A DNA stretch of 9,404 bases from an uncultured Selenomonadales bacterium (GTDB lineage Bacteria; Bacillota; Negativicutes; Selenomonadales; Selenomonadaceae). A program made the translations under genes and the position numbers. Shown here piece by piece: positions 6,755-9,404 of this stretch. Positions within the stretch are counted from its first letter, which is position 1, and every line of letters starts with the position of its first letter. The notes beneath the pieces were generated by a model. That model was not told the DNA's origin and did no database searches. It saw only the letters and a program-made list of their open reading frames with translations. The stretch covers positions 1 through 9,404 of the forward strand of contig CAMJAZ010000037.1 of assembly GCA_946403735.1 (NCBI GenBank), in the 5' to 3' direction.

Positions 6755-9404
6755 ATGAAACCTTTTGAAGAAACTTTTCAGTACAAGCTGATTTATATTT
6801 TTGAAATTCGCGATACTGCGCACAAGGGACTTTTGAAAATTGGCGACACGACCGTTAAGACAAATTGTGCTATCGAAAATTTGTTGCCGAACTGCAAAAT
6901 TTTGAATCAAGCGGCGAACTATAGAATCAATCAATATACCAATACGGCGGGAATTGACTTTAATCTTTTGTACACTGAACTGGCAGTTTACAAAATGGAC
7001 GGCAAAACAAAAACTTTCCGTGATTATGACGTTCATCGTGTTCTGCTCAATTCAAATGTCAAAAAAAAATCTCCGCCCAGTTCTACTGGCAAAGAATGGT
7101 TCAAGGTTAGTTTAAACACCGCGATAAAAGCAATTAAAGCCGTCAAGCACGGTCAAAAAAATTTATCTGGCGTCATTGATGACGTTGAAGAATTTATCCC
7201 TGTGATATTGCGTCCCGAACAGGAAGACGCCATTAATTTCACTATAAAAAAATTTAAAGCCGAAAATAAAATGTTGTGGAATGCTAAAATGCGTTTTGGC
7301 AAAACTTTAACGGCTTTAGAATTAGTCCGCAGGATTGGCTTTGACAAAACTATTATCATCACTCATCGTCCTGTTGTTGATGTTGGCTGGTACGAAGATT
7401 TTAAACAAATTTTTCACGGCGATAAAAATTTTCTTTACGGCTCAAAGAATACTGGTTATACGCAGATTGAGGAACTTTTAAACAGCGGCAAAAAATTTGT
7501 TTACTTCGCGTCAATACAAGACTTGCGCGGCTCTAAATTAGTCGGCGGAGATTTTTTTAAGAACGAAAAAATTTTTTCGACAGATTGGGATTTTGTCATT
7601 GTCGATGAGGCTCACGAAGGCACTACTACAGCGCTGGGCGATAAGGTTATAAAAAATATCGTCAAGCCCAATTCAAAATTTCTTGCGCTTAGCGGTACGC
7701 CTTTCAATATTCTTGACAGCTACGAAGAAAATATTTTTACTTGGGATTACATTATGGAGCAACGCGCCAAACGTGAATGGGCTGAAAAAAAATTTGGTGA
7801 TTCTAATCCATACGATGAACTGCCAGGTTTAAAAATTTTCACTTACAATCTATGTAAAATCATTAAAAATTCGGCGTACGTTGAAATTCAAGATAGGGCG
7901 TTTAATTTCCGTGAATTTTTTAGAACTGATGACGACGAAAATTTTGTTCACGAATCGGATATAAAAAAGTTTTTGGACTTATTAATAAAGTCCGATGAAA
8001 GCAATTATCCCTACTCAAGTGATGACTACAAAAAAATTTTTCGCCATTCATTGTGGATGATACCTGGTATAAGCGCAGGTCGTGCCTTGAGTAAACTTTT
8101 GAAAGCTCACAAAGTTTTTCAATACTTTAAAATTGTAAATGTTGCTGGAAACGGCGATGAAGATGAAGAATCTGCCGACGCTCTGGAAAAAGTTCGCAAC
8201 GCCATTGACAATTACGACTACACCATAACTTTATCTTGCGGCAAATTAACTACAGGCGTTACCGTGCCAGAATGGACTGCCGTTTTTATGTTGGCTGGCA
8301 GTTTTTCAACTTCAGCGTCAAGTTATATGCAAACTATTTTTCGCGTAATGTCGCCTTGCAGAATCGACGGCACTGTTAAGCAATTCGGCTACGTCTTCGA
8401 TTTTGCACCTGACCGAACTTTAAAAGTTATCGCCGAATCTGCCGCAATTTCTGCAAAAGCTGGCAAGACTGATAATAATGACAGAAAAATTTTAGGCAAA
8501 TTTTTAAATTTCTGTTCAATAATTTCTATTGACGGTTCAACAATGCAAGTGTACAACGCCAATAAACTTTTGCAACATTTGAAACGCGCTTATTCAGAAC
8601 GTACCGTTCAAAACGGTTTCGACTATAGCTATTTGTACAATGACGAAATGTTAAAAGTGGATGACGTTGACATTGAAAAGTTTAAAATTCTTAGGCGAAT
8701 TGTCGGCGCGTCTAAAGCACAGCAAAAATCTAAAGACATTCCCATTAACTCGCAGGGCTTTACTGATGAACAATATGAAAAAATTAAAATCGCTGAAAGA
8801 AAAAATCCTAGTAAACGTACGCCAGAAGAAATTAAATTGCTTGAAGAAATTAAACTGAAAAATAAATTGAAAGCCGTACGCATTTCAATTCTGCGCGGAA
8901 TTTCTATTCGTATGCCATTGCTGATTTATGGCGCTAACATTCCGCTTGATGAAGATTTTACCATTGAAATGTTTCTCGACAACAATATTGTTGACTCTGC
9001 CTCGTGGGAAGAATTTATGCCCAAAGGTGTCACGAAGGATCTTTTCAAAGATTTTATCAAGTACTACGACCCCGAAGTTTTTATCGGCGCTGGTCATATG
9101 ATTAGAAATATTGCTAGGAGTGCCGACGAACTCAAACCTACTGAACGTGTAAAAAAAATTGCCGACCTCTTCGCCACTTTCAAAAATCCCGATAAAGAAA
9201 CTGTTTTAACACCTTTCAGAGTCGTCAATATTCATATGAGCGCTTGTCTCGGCGGCTGGGATTTTTTTGATGAACTTCACGAAAATATTTTGGACGCCCC
9301 GCGCTATGTCGATACAAAAATTTTTTATCCCAATTCAAAAATCTTGGAAATAAATTCTAAAACTGGGCTTTATCCGCTGTACGTTACTTACAGCATTTAT
9401 AGAG
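6755..9404 (+). CDS. GIY-YIG / SF2 helicase / methyltransferase-like fusion protein (restriction system), C-terminus off the window
   Basis: At least 883 codons are open to the right edge. Residues 12-33 (LIYIFEIRD to LLKIGDTT) resemble the paired strands of a GIY-YIG nuclease of the T5orf172 kind; YRINQYT and FRDYDVHRVL further on supply candidate Arg and His residues. The SF2 motor follows: Walker A AKMRFGKT (177-184, lysine 183; R-F replaces the usual small residues), DEAH (284-287), SGTPF (313-317), motif V TTGVTVPEW (from about 499) and motif VI QTIFRVMSP (526-534). A charged, probably helical stretch lies at about 670-708. A methyltransferase-like part begins with VLTPFRVVNIHM (817-828) and ILEINSKTGLYPLY (863-876), an unusual motif I; any NPPY would lie beyond the window. 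The likely role is ATP-driven DNA restriction together with the upstream protein. GGAG (6742-6745) supports the ATG. An A9 run lies at 7061-7069. Confidence 0.8.
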   Translation, partial: MKPFEETFQYKLIYIFEIRDTAHKGLLKIGDTTVKTNCAIENLLPNCKILNQAANYRINQYTNTAGIDFNLLYTELAVYKMDGKTKTFRDYDVHRVLLNSNVKKKSPPSSTGKEWFKVSLNTAIKAIKAVKHGQKNLSGVIDDVEEFIPVILRPEQEDAINFTIKKFKAENKMLWNAKMRFGKTLTALELVRRIGFDKTIIITHRPVVDVGWYEDFKQIFHGDKNFLYGSKNTGYTQIEELLNSGKKFVYFASIQDLRGSKLVGGDFFKNEKIFSTDWDFVIVDEAHEGTTTALGDKVIKNIVKPNSKFLALSGTPFNILDSYEENIFTWDYIMEQRAKREWAEKKFGDSNPYDELPGLKIFTYNLCKIIKNSAYVEIQDRAFNFREFFRTDDDENFVHESDIKKFLDLLIKSDESNYPYSSDDYKKIFRHSLWMIPGISAGRALSKLLKAHKVFQYFKIVNVAGNGDEDEESADALEKVRNAIDNYDYTITLSCGKLTTGVTVPEWTAVFMLAGSFSTSASSYMQTIFRVMSPCRIDGTVKQFGYVFDFAPDRTLKVIAESAAISAKAGKTDNNDRKILGKFLNFCSIISIDGSTMQVYNANKLLQHLKRAYSERTVQNGFDYSYLYNDEMLKVDDVDIEKFKILRRIVGASKAQQKSKDIPINSQGFTDEQYEKIKIAERKNPSKRTPEEIKLLEEIKLKNKLKAVRISILRGISIRMPLLIYGANIPLDEDFTIEMFLDNNIVDSASWEEFMPKGVTKDLFKDFIKYYDPEVFIGAGHMIRNIARSADELKPTERVKKIADLFATFKNPDKETVLTPFRVVNIHMSACLGGWDFFDELHENILDAPRYVDTKIFYPNSKILEINSKTGLYPLYVTYSIYR

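Noticed and set aside
6584..7036. 150-codon minus-strand open frame across the two cassette genes
   Set aside because: It is antisense to the end of one clear gene and the start of the next, with no recognisable motif; a shadow of AT-rich coding DNA.

Overview
The window reads as a bacterial chromosome segment with a block of housekeeping genes on the minus strand (1-5679) facing away from a two-gene DNA restriction/defence-type cassette on the plus strand (5875-9404). Strong GGAGG-type ribosome binding sites, short intergenic gaps, moderate-to-low GC and a possible heptosyltransferase of the autotransporter-modifying kind suggest a Gram-negative-walled firmicute (Negativicutes, Selenomonas-like). 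That assignment is tentative and rests on gene content and style only.

Minus-strand block, in order of transcription: hisIE (bifunctional histidine biosynthesis enzyme), then a membrane-anchored polysaccharide deacetylase starting 1 nt after the hisIE stop, then a 335-bp intergenic region. After that come an MBL-fold hydrolase, pncB (nicotinate phosphoribosyltransferase), aroE (shikimate dehydrogenase, TTG start) and the N-terminal 231 residues of a glycosyltransferase-like protein that runs off the left edge. The second group (MBL-pncB-aroE-glycosyltransferase) has gaps of 15, 65 and 12 bp and looks like one operon. It appears to have its own extended -10 promoter at about 3962-3992. A probable rho-independent terminator for the hisIE-deacetylase unit lies just upstream, at about 4014-4054.

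The 3817-4151 intergenic region is built largely of 7-bp repeats. Nine tandem TACTCAC/TACTTAC units are flanked by two degenerate TAATGCG-type heptad arrays in opposite orientation. A third heptad array (GAATTAA x3) lies between pncB and aroE. The nine-unit tract falls between the predicted promoter and the MBL gene, so it would be transcribed as part of the operon leader.

Plus-strand cassette: a promoter (TTGATT-17 bp-TAAAAT) precedes a 288-residue protein of the type usually annotated 'restriction endonuclease subunit M'. It has an FTP motif and a motif-I-like LEIACGEAPY segment but no NPPY-type catalytic motif. After 13 bp comes a very large open frame of at least 883 residues, cut by the right edge. 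It joins a GIY-YIG-like N-terminal domain, an SF2 (type III restriction/DEAH) helicase core and the start of an N6-methyltransferase-like domain with an unusual motif I (LEINSKTGLYPLY). The cassette looks more AT-rich than the housekeeping genes. It is the most interesting part of the window: an atypical restriction-modification or defence system in which nuclease, motor and part of a methylase sit in one chain, with a methylase-like partner encoded separately.
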